Positions 27,939 to 36,009 of a DNA stretch of 64,000 nucleotides are shown here, piece by piece (within the stretch, counting starts at the first letter, position 1; every line of letters begins with the position of its first letter). The position numbers and the translations under genes were made by a program. This stretch comes from Pichia kudriavzevii (taxonomy: Eukaryota > Ascomycota > Pichiomycetes > Pichiales > Pichiaceae): NCBI RefSeq assembly GCF_003054445.1, contig NC_042508.1, positions 1,674,001-1,738,000 of the forward strand, given 5' to 3'. A model generated the notes under the pieces. The model was not told the DNA's origin. It saw only the letters and a list, made by a program, of their open reading frames with translations, and ran no database searches.

Positions 27939-28784
27939 TCATAAGTTGACGAACTTTGTGTATTTAGCAGCAAAATAGTTAAATGCCTCCTTTTCGATGA
28001 AGATCTTGTGTGCCTTTAAGATGTCTCTAACTTGGACTTCATCCTTTTGTAAAACAGTCAACTTCTTACTTGGATATCTCAAGACGGATTCTCTTAAATT
28101 CGAAACCTTGAAGTAATCATTGGCAACAAACAAGAGGTTGTGTTTCTCCGCGTGGTGCTCCTTGACAAATCTTGACATTGCCAACGAATCTGTCGTTGGG
28201 ATCTCCAGGTTGAAGCTATCGCTTTCCTTAATTTCATTTGCAGCCAACCCGGTTTCCTGCTGCAACCTCTCCCTGAATTGACTGTCTTCACCAATTATAA
28301 ACAACTTACCTCTTCTGAATGCATCGGACAATGCCACCCTATATGCATAATGATACACCTTTGTTGGTAAATCAGTAGAAAAGTCATTTGGCGCATGTCT
28401 CGCCAGCGCATAGGCACCTCTGAATCTGATGGGCGAGTTGGCGTCACCGACTCTGGCTCTACCGGTACCCTTTTGCTTGAACAACTTATGTCTGGAAAAC
28501 TTATGTTGTGATCTGCCTGGAGGATTGGACGCTCCAACTCTCTTGTTGTCCAATTCCATCACAGCCGCCAACCATAGAATATCCCTTCTCAGTGGCTGGT
28601 TCACCAAGACATTGTGTACGGGGAAAATGGAATGCGGTTCCAAGCTTGGGAATGATCTTAATGTTGCAATGCTAAATCCTGATGGCTTGATAGCGTTGGG
28701 AAAAATTTCTGTAGAGGTTGCAAGGCCTCTCACAAGCACAGAAACAGTGGAGGATATAGACGAACGGAGTGGTTTAGGAAACAT
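27939..28784 (-). CDS. YML6: Mitochondrial large-subunit ribosomal protein uL4m
   Basis: The product has 281 residues (S. cerevisiae Yml6 286). A basic, Ser-rich N-terminal presequence (FPKPLRSSISSTVSVLVRG) precedes a complete uL4 domain: VNQPLRRDILWLAAVMELDN, the rRNA-binding loop KLFKQKGTGRARVGD and SPIRFRGAYALARH. It is a structural protein of the mitochondrial large subunit lining the exit tunnel. The ATG at 28784 is directly followed by the presequence, so the start is good. Confidence 0.93.
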   Translation of the reverse strand: MFPKPLRSSISSTVSVLVRGLATSTEIFPNAIKPSGFSIATLRSFPSLEPHSIFPVHNVLVNQPLRRDILWLAAVMELDNKRVGASNPPGRSQHKFSRHKLFKQKGTGRARVGDANSPIRFRGAYALARHAPNDFSTDLPTKVYHYAYRVALSDAFRRGKLFIIGEDSQFRERLQQETGLAANEIKESDSFNLEIPTTDSLAMSRFVKEHHAEKHNLLFVANDYFKVSNLRESVLRYPSKKLTVLQKDEVQVRDILKAHKIFIEKEAFNYFAAKYTKFVNL

Positions 28785-29441
28785 GGCGGTGGGTCCGATG
28801 GTGCTATAGAATTTGAACCTCTATCAAACTCCAACACTTTGGCTTAACGTATTGTACTTTTCAGATGGATATTCATGTTACCAAATTGGACGATTCTTTT
28901 TTTTTTTTTTCGAATATTGTAGAGGGCGAGAATTTGTTTCAATCCTTCAACGTCGACGCGTCGCAAAAAAATAAATATATATAATATCCAATATGCAATT
29001 CGCGGGGAGGTAAAACAGAAAGAGAGTAGCAAAGCACAACATAACATAGCATAGTATAGCATAATACAAAAAAAAAAAATAATAATAATACACAACAAAA
29101 TAGTTAACTATGAGTGAGTCAGCCAGTCTTTTTTGCTTTTGAGACAAAAACAAATGAAAAGTCACAGGGTGTCTATTTCTGTATCTGTTTCTGTATCTAT
29201 TATTTTACCAAAAGGGTAATCAAGGCAAGTTAAGCAACTCTATTTCTTTCATCGTCTTAAAAGTTCCCCAAAGCGCGAAACTTTTTTTTTTTTTCAGGCT
29301 TCTCCATCTTGTATCCTCCGCTGCAGTCGACTGTATATGGCTGGAGTGATTATTGCTATATCGAGGCATTGTATATGGAAAGTGAGAATATTGAAACCAT
29401 ATTCTCCATAATATACTTGGAATAATCGTTAATAACAGACA

Positions 29442-29449
29442 CGTGGGCA
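29442..29449 (+). promoter_or_regulatory. Pho4-type site CACGTGGG upstream of the PHO80-like cyclin
   Basis: An exact match to the high-affinity Pho4 site, 222 bases before the ATG of a PHO80-family cyclin, the class that inhibits Pho4 with Pho85. Cbf1 also binds CACGTG, but the GGG flank favours Pho4 in S. cerevisiae. Confidence 0.4.
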
Positions 29450-29507
29450 GACATATATCCCGGCCAGTTGGGGACTGACTTTCCGGATCTTCTCTAAATC
29501 ACCACAG

Positions 29508-29573
29508 CAGCAACAGCAGCTACAATAGCAGCTAAGGCAGCAACAACAACAACAACAACGACAACAGCAACCG
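29508..29573. repeat. CAG/CAA trinucleotide-rich stretch
   Basis: An imperfect CAGCAA/CAACAA repeat in non-coding sequence, 100-160 bases upstream of the cyclin ATG. Confidence 0.65.
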
Positions 29574-29670
29574 ACCCTGGTTTCATGACGTACACGCATA
29601 CACGTACATTCCATCGATCCAGTCTACGATATCCGTACTCCTCCTTAGTCAGTCATTGCATTTGAAGAAA

Positions 29671-30786
29671 ATGGCAGGTAATAACATACATTCTACATTG
29701 AAAAACTCGAGGCGAAATTCAAACCAGTCCATGTCGTCATCAAGGAATACTAAACGACAGAGATCTAGTATTACAAAGACTATATCAAATGGTTCCACAG
29801 GATCCATAGCCTCTTCAAACGAGGGATGCATCTATCAGACTGTTCCAACCAATTATACGGACTGTGACAAGCGTGATCTTTTAACCATTATAGCAAGGAT
29901 GTTATCCGGTATAGTTCGAACAAACGACTTTAGAACTTCTCTTGACTTGCAGTATCTCAACAACGAGAACCTGACCCGGTTCCATTCTAGATCACCCCCG
30001 GAAATTTCGATTTTCAACTATTTGTTAAGGCTGGCCCATTATTCGTCCTTGGAGAATTGTGTTTTAATAGTAACGGTTTATTATATCGATTTATTAACAC
30101 AGAAGTATCCCTCCTTTGCACTCAATTCTTTAACTGTGCATCGGTTTCTGCTAACGGCAACTACTATTGCATCAAAGGCACTATGCGACTCCTTTTGCTC
30201 AAACAGCCACTATGCCAAGGTGGGTGGTGTGAACATTCTAGAATTGAATCTATTAGAAGTTGAATTTTTAAAATGTGTCAACTATAGAGTTGTTCCTCGT
30301 GATTTCAACTATGACAGTTATTGTGAACGTAAAAACTCTAGTGGAAATGTCGACATGAATCTTAAGAAGTCCCTCCAATATGGTATTTCTACAGCAGGTA
30401 CAATTCTAGATCTCTATTATGAGAAGATGGTTGGATTGGTTGGTGGTGAAAGCAATGAAGATTTTGTCAAAGTGGGGAACAACGATAACGTTATATATAC
30501 CTTTGTTGATGAAACTTCCCAGAGTGTGTCTTCATCTTCTAGTGAGGAATATGAGGATTTTTATGAATATGGAGACCTTGTCACTGCTTGTAATGGAGAT
30601 AACAATCTCAATACCAATGTCAATCCCAATATTAATGCTACTCCTCAATCGGAGAGTTACCATCCCGCCGCAAACTGTGCTACCGCGCCCTCGCTACCAC
30701 AAAATCCTCCATCTCATCGTCGGAGTCTCCCGCTATTGCACAAGTTCTCCCCATCAACCTCTCCAGCCATTTTCCCCTCAGTGTGA
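29671..30786 (+). CDS. Pho80/Pcl6/Pcl7-family cyclin (Pho85 partner)
   Basis: The ATG at 29671 gives 371 residues; the five upstream codons start with TTG. The cyclin box covers about residues 60-215 with the family hallmarks FHSRSPPEISIFNYLLRL, YYIDLL, SLTVHRFLLTATTIASKALC, YAKVGGV and CVNYRVVPRDF. Such cyclins direct the Pho85 kinase; Pho80 phosphorylates Pho4 to block phosphate-starvation genes, whereas Pcl6/7 act on glycogen metabolism. The C-terminal tail is acidic and Asn/Pro-rich, unlike the compact S. cerevisiae Pho80. Which member it is cannot be settled by eye. A glycogenin gene, part of the pathway Pcl6/7 affect, lies 5 kb away, but this may be chance. Confidence 0.88.
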   Translation: MAGNNIHSTLKNSRRNSNQSMSSSRNTKRQRSSITKTISNGSTGSIASSNEGCIYQTVPTNYTDCDKRDLLTIIARMLSGIVRTNDFRTSLDLQYLNNENLTRFHSRSPPEISIFNYLLRLAHYSSLENCVLIVTVYYIDLLTQKYPSFALNSLTVHRFLLTATTIASKALCDSFCSNSHYAKVGGVNILELNLLEVEFLKCVNYRVVPRDFNYDSYCERKNSSGNVDMNLKKSLQYGISTAGTILDLYYEKMVGLVGGESNEDFVKVGNNDNVIYTFVDETSQSVSSSSSEEYEDFYEYGDLVTACNGDNNLNTNVNPNINATPQSESYHPAANCATAPSLPQNPPSHRRSLPLLHKFSPSTSPAIFPSV

Positions 30787-30971
30787 AAGATGCGCTATCC
30801 CGAATTTGTCACTTTGCTATGTGCGAGAACAGGAGTTGCTACCACGTATATAAACCAGCTACACTTCCACAGCCGTTGTAGATGAGGAGTAGTGTTTTCC
30901 CCAATATGAAACACACGGTAGCATAGCATATCCTATTCTACTGTACTCTACTATCCATCGAAAGGCGTAAA

Positions 30972-31607
30972 ATGACTTACTTGACGCTTAAGGAAATTAC
31001 AGATTGCTTACAAGCTTTAGGGTACACGAGGGTCTCGGAACTATTGAATACCACAAACCCCAATCTCTATATTGGGCCATCGAATTTGCTCACAGAAAAC
31101 AAGATTGAATTTGCCCAAATTTACACAAAGCCCATCTACACTGCCAAAGACCTCTCTGTGGTGTATCCGGATCATCACTCCTGGTCAAGGAACTCCTCGC
31201 TGAAGTTCATCGAGAACGACTGCTGCACCGACGCAGCCAAAGACTGCACCACCATGCCCCTCTCGAACCACATGGTCGCCGTTTTCCAGCTCGGTAGAAA
31301 CTTGACCAGCCATGTCGGCATCGTACACGGCGGTGCAAGTGCGTCCATTATAGACGAGTACTTTGTCAAGGTCGTGCTCCCTCTCACGGCAAATGGGTTT
31401 GCCGTCACTGCCAACCTCAGCATAAAATACCTTAGGCCAATCAAGTTCCAGGTACACGAACGGATCGTCGATGTCATACTGGAATGTTTTGTCACCAACG
31501 TAGTCGACAGCCGGAAATTTACCGTTGTGGGGGCCCTCATGGACAAGCAGGGGAACAAGTATTGCACTGCCGAACTTCTGGTGGTTGTTCCTCAGAAACC
31601 CCTATAA
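30972..31607 (+). CDS. Hotdog-fold thioesterase-like protein
   Basis: The product has 211 residues. The C-terminal half has the 4HBT/PaaI-type pattern: GIVHGGASASIIDEYF (HGG near residue 119), then FAVTANLSIKYLRPIKF and a final GALMDKQGNKYCTAELLVV strand. This resembles the yeast mitochondrial Fmp10-type acyl-thioesterase group. The N-terminal ~90 residues are less conserved, with a YPDHHSW motif. The substrate is unknown. GC content is clearly higher in the middle of the gene than in its flanks. Confidence 0.75.
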   Translation: MTYLTLKEITDCLQALGYTRVSELLNTTNPNLYIGPSNLLTENKIEFAQIYTKPIYTAKDLSVVYPDHHSWSRNSSLKFIENDCCTDAAKDCTTMPLSNHMVAVFQLGRNLTSHVGIVHGGASASIIDEYFVKVVLPLTANGFAVTANLSIKYLRPIKFQVHERIVDVILECFVTNVVDSRKFTVVGALMDKQGNKYCTAELLVVVPQKPL

Positions 31608-31954
31608 ACTACTCCTATAAACTACCCCTATAAACTACCCCTAATACTCTACTCTGATATTGTTTCATATACATATCTATCAATATATATATATATGTAT
31701 ATTTTAAAACACCTTCACCAATTGGAGCAACATGTAATTTCCACTGATGCAATTGTTTCTTCCTATTTGTTTCTTTTGTTTCCCACCTTTTCTATAATGT
31801 ACGAGATGTATTTCTTTTTATCGTATATCTCAATTAAGAACAGTTGATTTTTTTTTATTTTTTTGGTTTTTCTTGCGTTTTACTTTTGAACTCATTATTA
31901 ACTCTACTATCCATGACATGTTGATCAAAGGTCAGCTGAAAATCCAATGAACCA
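31608..31954. other. Gap between thioesterase gene and MDM31
   Basis: It starts with three near-copies of an 11-14 base phrase (CTATAAACTACYC, about 31603-31640) directly behind the stop codon, then a TATATA run (31685-31702) likely used in 3'-end formation, and a T-rich tract at 31845-31870. An upstream ATG at 31947 overlaps the MDM31 start in another frame. Confidence 0.55.
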
Positions 31955-33703
31955 ATGCTCAAACGTACACTACCTAGGAATTGCACACCGCTTACAGTAC
32001 TGCGAAGTTCCCTGTTGGTACCCTTGAGGAAACTGCCCAAGTACACACAAATTCGAAGGGTGTACGATCTTATACATCGGCCCACTGTATTCTCTAGTCC
32101 ACCTTGTCGTCGTCTCTATCCAACAGGACACCATATTCGGCAGTTCTCCTTCCGCCCTAGTAAGATCGTACTCAGATGCATGAACAAAGTAGAGTCGCTG
32201 TGGCTCCGTGTCAAATGGATCTTAATTCGGTCCAAAAGACCCTTGAATATGGAAGATATCAGTGCATTTATATCTTGGTTGTTGACTGGTAATGTGTTGT
32301 TGTTCCTAATTGGAACAACGACGTTTTTCAGTCTCGTTGTGATAACCACAAACAGCTTGGCAGATAGAGATGTCATTGCCGAATGGTTAGGGAAGATCAT
32401 AACAAACAATTCACCGTTGAATGTTACATTTGAGAATGCCATTGTGCCCAATTGGAATAGTGGTATAATTCAATTGAAGAACGCAAACATTAGTCGAAGA
32501 CCCAAAGTTATCAAAGTCATTGAAAAAATTGAAAAAAGTCTGGATGGGAAAATTATTGGTAGATCAATTGAGGAGATTTACGATGATGGTAATTATACGC
32601 AGTTTGACATAACTGTTGATGAAATCAATGTGAGTTTGAGTTTCTGGAGATGGATTAGTGGCAAGGGGTTTGTTGACACCATTTCAATTAAGGGGATACG
32701 TGGAGTTGTTGATAGAACCCATGTTGTTTGGAAAGAAGACGACGATCCAAGAAACTATAAAAATGTTTATAAACCAGGGGACTGGGAATTTGATAAATAT
32801 CTATGTGAGGATGTGCTGGTGACCATCTATCATCCAAATGGGTTTAGACCATGTCAGTTGTCCATATATAACGCAGATCTGGATATCTTTAGGAAAAACT
32901 GGCTAATTTTGGATACCCTAACTTGTAACCACATGAGTGGTTGTTACGATGGTTCGTTATTTACAATCAATAAAATATCAACGTTTGATAGTTTTAAGGA
33001 GGAGAACAACTTGGAGGAGCTAGTCAACAAACGGCTAGGAAGGGAACAATTTGCTAAATTCCCCATTGATTCCAAAAATATCAAGAAAATAGTCAGAATG
33101 AGAATGGACAATTTAAAAATAGAACATTTGAATGGTGGTATGTCAGGACCTGTTGGATGGATCAATAAAGGTACGGTGGATATATTGGCGGACTTTATGG
33201 TTTTAGAGGAGAATATTACGCTAGATATGTTGATCGACCAAGGATTGAGCAATTTCAGTAACCAGTTCTTCTTCAACAAAAAGAAAAGGGAGAAACAGCT
33301 GGAGAAGGAAAGCAACAAAAATGAGAGAAAGGACAACAACCTATTCATTTGTGATTTCTACTTGAGACTCAAAAATCCAAAGGCACAGGTGCCCCTATTT
33401 ACAAATGATCTATCGTACATTAGTAGTGCGGCAATACGACCCATTGTTGGTTATATCAACAACAACAAGACATTTATCCCCATCAGAGGCAGGGTTTACA
33501 AGGATCTTGCCGATTTTGATGGGGCATGGACCTTCTATGATTCCACATTGATGGATGACCTATCAGAGGCAGTTTACAGAGGATTTGCCGAATATGTTGC
33601 TGATGAAGACATGAGAAACGAGAGACTCCGTAAGGTTGGCTTCTGGTCGCTACAGTTTGTACTCCAATTCATACTCTGGAGTGTGACCACAATCAACGGT
33701 TAG
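31955..33703 (+). CDS. MDM31: Mdm31/Mdm32-family mitochondrial inner-membrane protein
   Basis: The product has 582 residues (S. cerevisiae Mdm31 579). An Arg-rich presequence (about 1-75) is followed by RPLNMEDISAFISWLL and a membrane segment (about 104-127). A large intermembrane-space domain comes next (FENAIVPNWNSGIIQLKNAN, HMSGCYDGSLFTI, DFYLRLKNPKAQVPLF) and a C-terminal hydrophobic segment (FWSLQFVLQFILWS). Mdm31 and Mdm32 are needed for mitochondrial shape, nucleoid stability and cardiolipin-linked functions; I favour Mdm31 but cannot exclude Mdm32. An out-of-frame ATG lies 8 bases upstream (31947, frame ends 32027). The genomic frame ends with TAG at 33701, but splice signals around it suggest further exons (see next entry). 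Confidence 0.85.
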   Translation: MLKRTLPRNCTPLTVLRSSLLVPLRKLPKYTQIRRVYDLIHRPTVFSSPPCRRLYPTGHHIRQFSFRPSKIVLRCMNKVESLWLRVKWILIRSKRPLNMEDISAFISWLLTGNVLLFLIGTTTFFSLVVITTNSLADRDVIAEWLGKIITNNSPLNVTFENAIVPNWNSGIIQLKNANISRRPKVIKVIEKIEKSLDGKIIGRSIEEIYDDGNYTQFDITVDEINVSLSFWRWISGKGFVDTISIKGIRGVVDRTHVVWKEDDDPRNYKNVYKPGDWEFDKYLCEDVLVTIYHPNGFRPCQLSIYNADLDIFRKNWLILDTLTCNHMSGCYDGSLFTINKISTFDSFKEENNLEELVNKRLGREQFAKFPIDSKNIKKIVRMRMDNLKIEHLNGGMSGPVGWINKGTVDILADFMVLEENITLDMLIDQGLSNFSNQFFFNKKKREKQLEKESNKNERKDNNLFICDFYLRLKNPKAQVPLFTNDLSYISSAAIRPIVGYINNNKTFIPIRGRVYKDLADFDGAWTFYDSTLMDDLSEAVYRGFAEYVADEDMRNERLRKVGFWSLQFVLQFILWSVTTING

Positions 33704-34190
33704 TTCTAGTTAATTCTAAAACAGTAACAGTGTTTGTATAATCATACTTTTCTTCTATCTTCCCCCTTTAACTAACCTGCATATGTATATTGGTTTATCC
33801 CCACCGTAGGTACTGGAGACAATTTTTCTCTGCGTATGTTAATACTTTTCGAAGATCCGAGACCCTAATTGTCTGCACCGGAAAAGTTGGAAATTTTTTT
33901 CCTTATTGCCCAAAAAGTTCACGCCACTTTCTTCATATTGACTCCATGTAGTCACACACTGTGATGGAACCGTTTGAAAGTTTACTGGCCGTCTCGAATA
34001 TAAGTGACAATCATATCGAAAATATGTCTTTCTATTGAACGCAGCGTTTGATAATTCATACTGGGGAAAGGGATATCTATTATCTGGTCTTGTCGGTGTT
34101 GGTATTATAAATACTATTTTCCATTATCTAGGTTCCAGGAAAGTAAAAATAGAAACTCAGTCTGAGCCTAAAACTAAAACTGAAATTTAG
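33699..34190 (+). other. Candidate 3' introns and extra exons of MDM31
   Basis: A donor-like GTTAGT (33699-33704) overlaps the MDM31 stop. A near-canonical branch box AACTAAC lies at about 33770-33776, and the first AG behind it ends at 33809. A 24-base segment (33810-33833) then meets a perfect GTATGT (33834-33839), and a frame opens behind GCAG (ending 34044). Joined, the reading frame is kept and gives a 56-residue tail ending at TAG 34188-34190, with FDNSYWGKGYLLSGLVGVGI, a hydrophobic helix, and a basic/acidic end (SRKVKIETQSEPK). Skipping the 24-base exon also keeps the frame. The second intron lacks a clear branch box, so this is a hypothesis. Confidence 0.4.
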
Positions 34191-34198
34191 GTTTGAAG

Positions 34199-35647
34199 AT
34201 GGCTAATTCCAATGAACCCAATTTTGCTCAAAGTCAACCATCTCCTTCCAGTAATAACATTGAGAGTGAAACACCTAGAAACTTCATGGTACAACAGCAG
34301 AGCCCGCCAATCACCCAACCGGTACCGCAACAATCACAAATCCAACAATTGAACAGGCAATCTTCTAGTATATCATCTTATCCGTCAAACTATTCTAACT
34401 TCCAATATGATCAATATTCAACTACATATTCGCTCCCCGTATACACATACCCTCCTGAACAGTATCAAAACCAGTTGTACACTCCATATCAAGCTATGAA
34501 TTTGGCCCAACCTTCGGTTTACTCGCAATATACAACACCGCAACAATCTCTACAACGCCAACAGTCACAGCAATCGTTGCCATTGCCTCCTAGAGCACGA
34601 ACAACAGAGGAGAACGTTGTTGGTAAGACAAGTGATAACAAAGACAAGACATATTCCTTCTCTCATGCCTATCTTGTACAACCACAGGCCAAGTCTATGG
34701 GGCCGTCTTACCCGCCTCAAATACCCGCATATGGCCAGTTTTCAGATCCGAAACCAACAAACAGCGAAGCTAGAAAACCTACAATGTCACATGTTGCGTC
34801 ATCTAACCATATCAACAAATCAGTTTCGCTAATCGATAAAGGCAATAATAGGCATATCAAACTAGATTATAGTAAAATTGATAGATTGACGTATGAGCTA
34901 TCACAGAATATGCTATTGCCACCATTTAAAAGTATTAAACCAAATAAAGAGTCATTGAGGGAGCAAAAACCGAAAAGATCCAAAAGAAAATCCAAGTTTA
35001 GTAAAGAACAGGATGAAATTATATTACGTTTGAAGAAAGAGAATAAAAATTGGGTTGAAATAGCAGAAGCCGCCAAAGTTGACAGTTACTTAGCCGCTAG
35101 GAATAGATATCAAGTTCTAATTGGCCAGCAGGGTGGTAGTGCTAGTGACTGTGGGCCTGATGATGTTCTAACGTTGAAAACATTACTTGATGATGGTGAA
35201 ATTGAGAAAATGAAGTACTTGACTAAGGAGTTCAGAAAATGTACTGGTAAGTCTTGTGACTACAGGCAAGTTAGAGAATTAATCAGGTATTTGTTCTGGA
35301 AGGAAGCTGGGCAGTTTGACGTTGGTGTCAACTACTTAGAAGAGCTACAACAGAAGCGATCTGCGAGACATGAAGAGTTTGGAGAAACCGACGCAGAGTA
35401 TGACAGTGATGAGGACGACCACGATGATGGTGATGATGGTGATGATGATGATGATGATGATGATGATGACAGAGATGATGGTTGTGATATTGGAGGACCA
35501 AATGTCACAAATGAGGAAGCAATTTGTAATTCGCACGTTGGTTCGGTTGGCGATTCAAATGGCTCTGCAAATGACGATACTCTAGGTGAAATTGGCAAAG
35601 ATTCAAGTCTCAGTAACAACGAAGTCAGAGAGTCTCCTCGAATATAG
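34199..35647 (+). CDS. Gln-rich protein with Myb/SANT-like domain
   Basis: The product has 482 residues from the ATG at 34199. The N-terminal ~200 are Gln/Ser/Tyr/Pro-rich and disordered. A basic patch (KRSKRKSKFSKEQDEII) leads into a Myb/SANT-like helix-turn-helix (about 262-310, with NWVEIAEAAKVDSYLAARNR). A second helical region follows (about 320-390, LTLKTLLDDGEIEKMKYLTK and YLFWKEAGQFDVG). A poly-Asp run coded by a GAT repeat (35420-35475) precedes the acidic C-terminus. This looks like a nuclear DNA- or chromatin-binding protein; I do not recognise the S. cerevisiae counterpart. Confidence 0.7.
   Translation: MANSNEPNFAQSQPSPSSNNIESETPRNFMVQQQSPPITQPVPQQSQIQQLNRQSSSISSYPSNYSNFQYDQYSTTYSLPVYTYPPEQYQNQLYTPYQAMNLAQPSVYSQYTTPQQSLQRQQSQQSLPLPPRARTTEENVVGKTSDNKDKTYSFSHAYLVQPQAKSMGPSYPPQIPAYGQFSDPKPTNSEARKPTMSHVASSNHINKSVSLIDKGNNRHIKLDYSKIDRLTYELSQNMLLPPFKSIKPNKESLREQKPKRSKRKSKFSKEQDEIILRLKKENKNWVEIAEAAKVDSYLAARNRYQVLIGQQGGSASDCGPDDVLTLKTLLDDGEIEKMKYLTKEFRKCTGKSCDYRQVRELIRYLFWKEAGQFDVGVNYLEELQQKRSARHEEFGETDAEYDSDEDDHDDGDDGDDDDDDDDDDRDDGCDIGGPNVTNEEAICNSHVGSVGDSNGSANDDTLGEIGKDSSLSNNEVRESPRI
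35420..35475 (+). repeat. (GAT)n repeat coding for poly-Asp
   Basis: An in-frame GAT/GAC repeat inside the Myb-like gene encodes about 15-18 acidic residues. Length polymorphism between strains is likely. Confidence 0.75.
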
Positions 35648-36009
35648 TCTCTTGATGGTGTACTTTATATTTGAAACGGCTGTATGGTATTACCTGTGCT
35701 TTCTACAGATATATTTGCATATATAGATATATAATATATACCGTATCTATTCAAATGCGGGATACAATAATAGAGTAATTCTCTCGAAATTTACGGTGTG
35801 TCTATTGTCTACCCCAGATTTCCTCGCTCTGAAAACGGCAAAATAATAACAATCGGACATGGGAAGGTAAAAAAAAAAGCGGTGATGTTCGGATATTCAG
35901 TGGCCAATCTGCTGATGGATGCAGCGTTAAATGGAAACGTAAAAAAGGATGAAGATGCTCTACCAGCTTATTAGTACTCTCCAAGGAGGACTACTGTGTA
36001 TCGACAAAC
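35648..36009. other. Gap between Myb-like gene and glycogenin gene
   Basis: It contains a TATATAGATATATAATATATA stretch (around 35720-35745), a probable 3'-processing element of the upstream gene, an A run near 35870, and the short glycogenin promoter. No coding sequence is seen. Confidence 0.5.

Larger units (their letters stand above)
28785..29670. other. Divergent promoter region, YML6 / PHO80-like cyclin
   Basis: An 886-base region with short A/T homopolymers (28890-28905, 29068-29080, 29282-29294), a series of near-repeats ATAGCATAGTATAGCATAAT (about 29045-29065), a CAG/CAA-rich block (29508-29573) and CACGTGGG (29442-29449). Minus-strand frames here are Cys-rich translations of the CAG block and are not genes. 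Confidence 0.6.

Noticed and set aside
28803-28830. tRNA T-arm-like hairpin with GTTCAAA loop on the minus strand next to the YML6 start
   Set aside because: The loop register is off by one from the tRNA pattern and no acceptor, D or anticodon arms could be found.
29429-29614. Cys-rich minus-strand frame upstream of the cyclin
   Set aside because: The cysteines come from translating a CAG/CAA repeat on the opposite strand; not a metallothionein-like gene.
33964-34041. Short ATG frame (25 codons) between MDM31 and the Myb-like gene
   Set aside because: It is too short, in another frame from the protein-like segment behind it, and lacks any similarity; the splicing explanation accounts better for the region.
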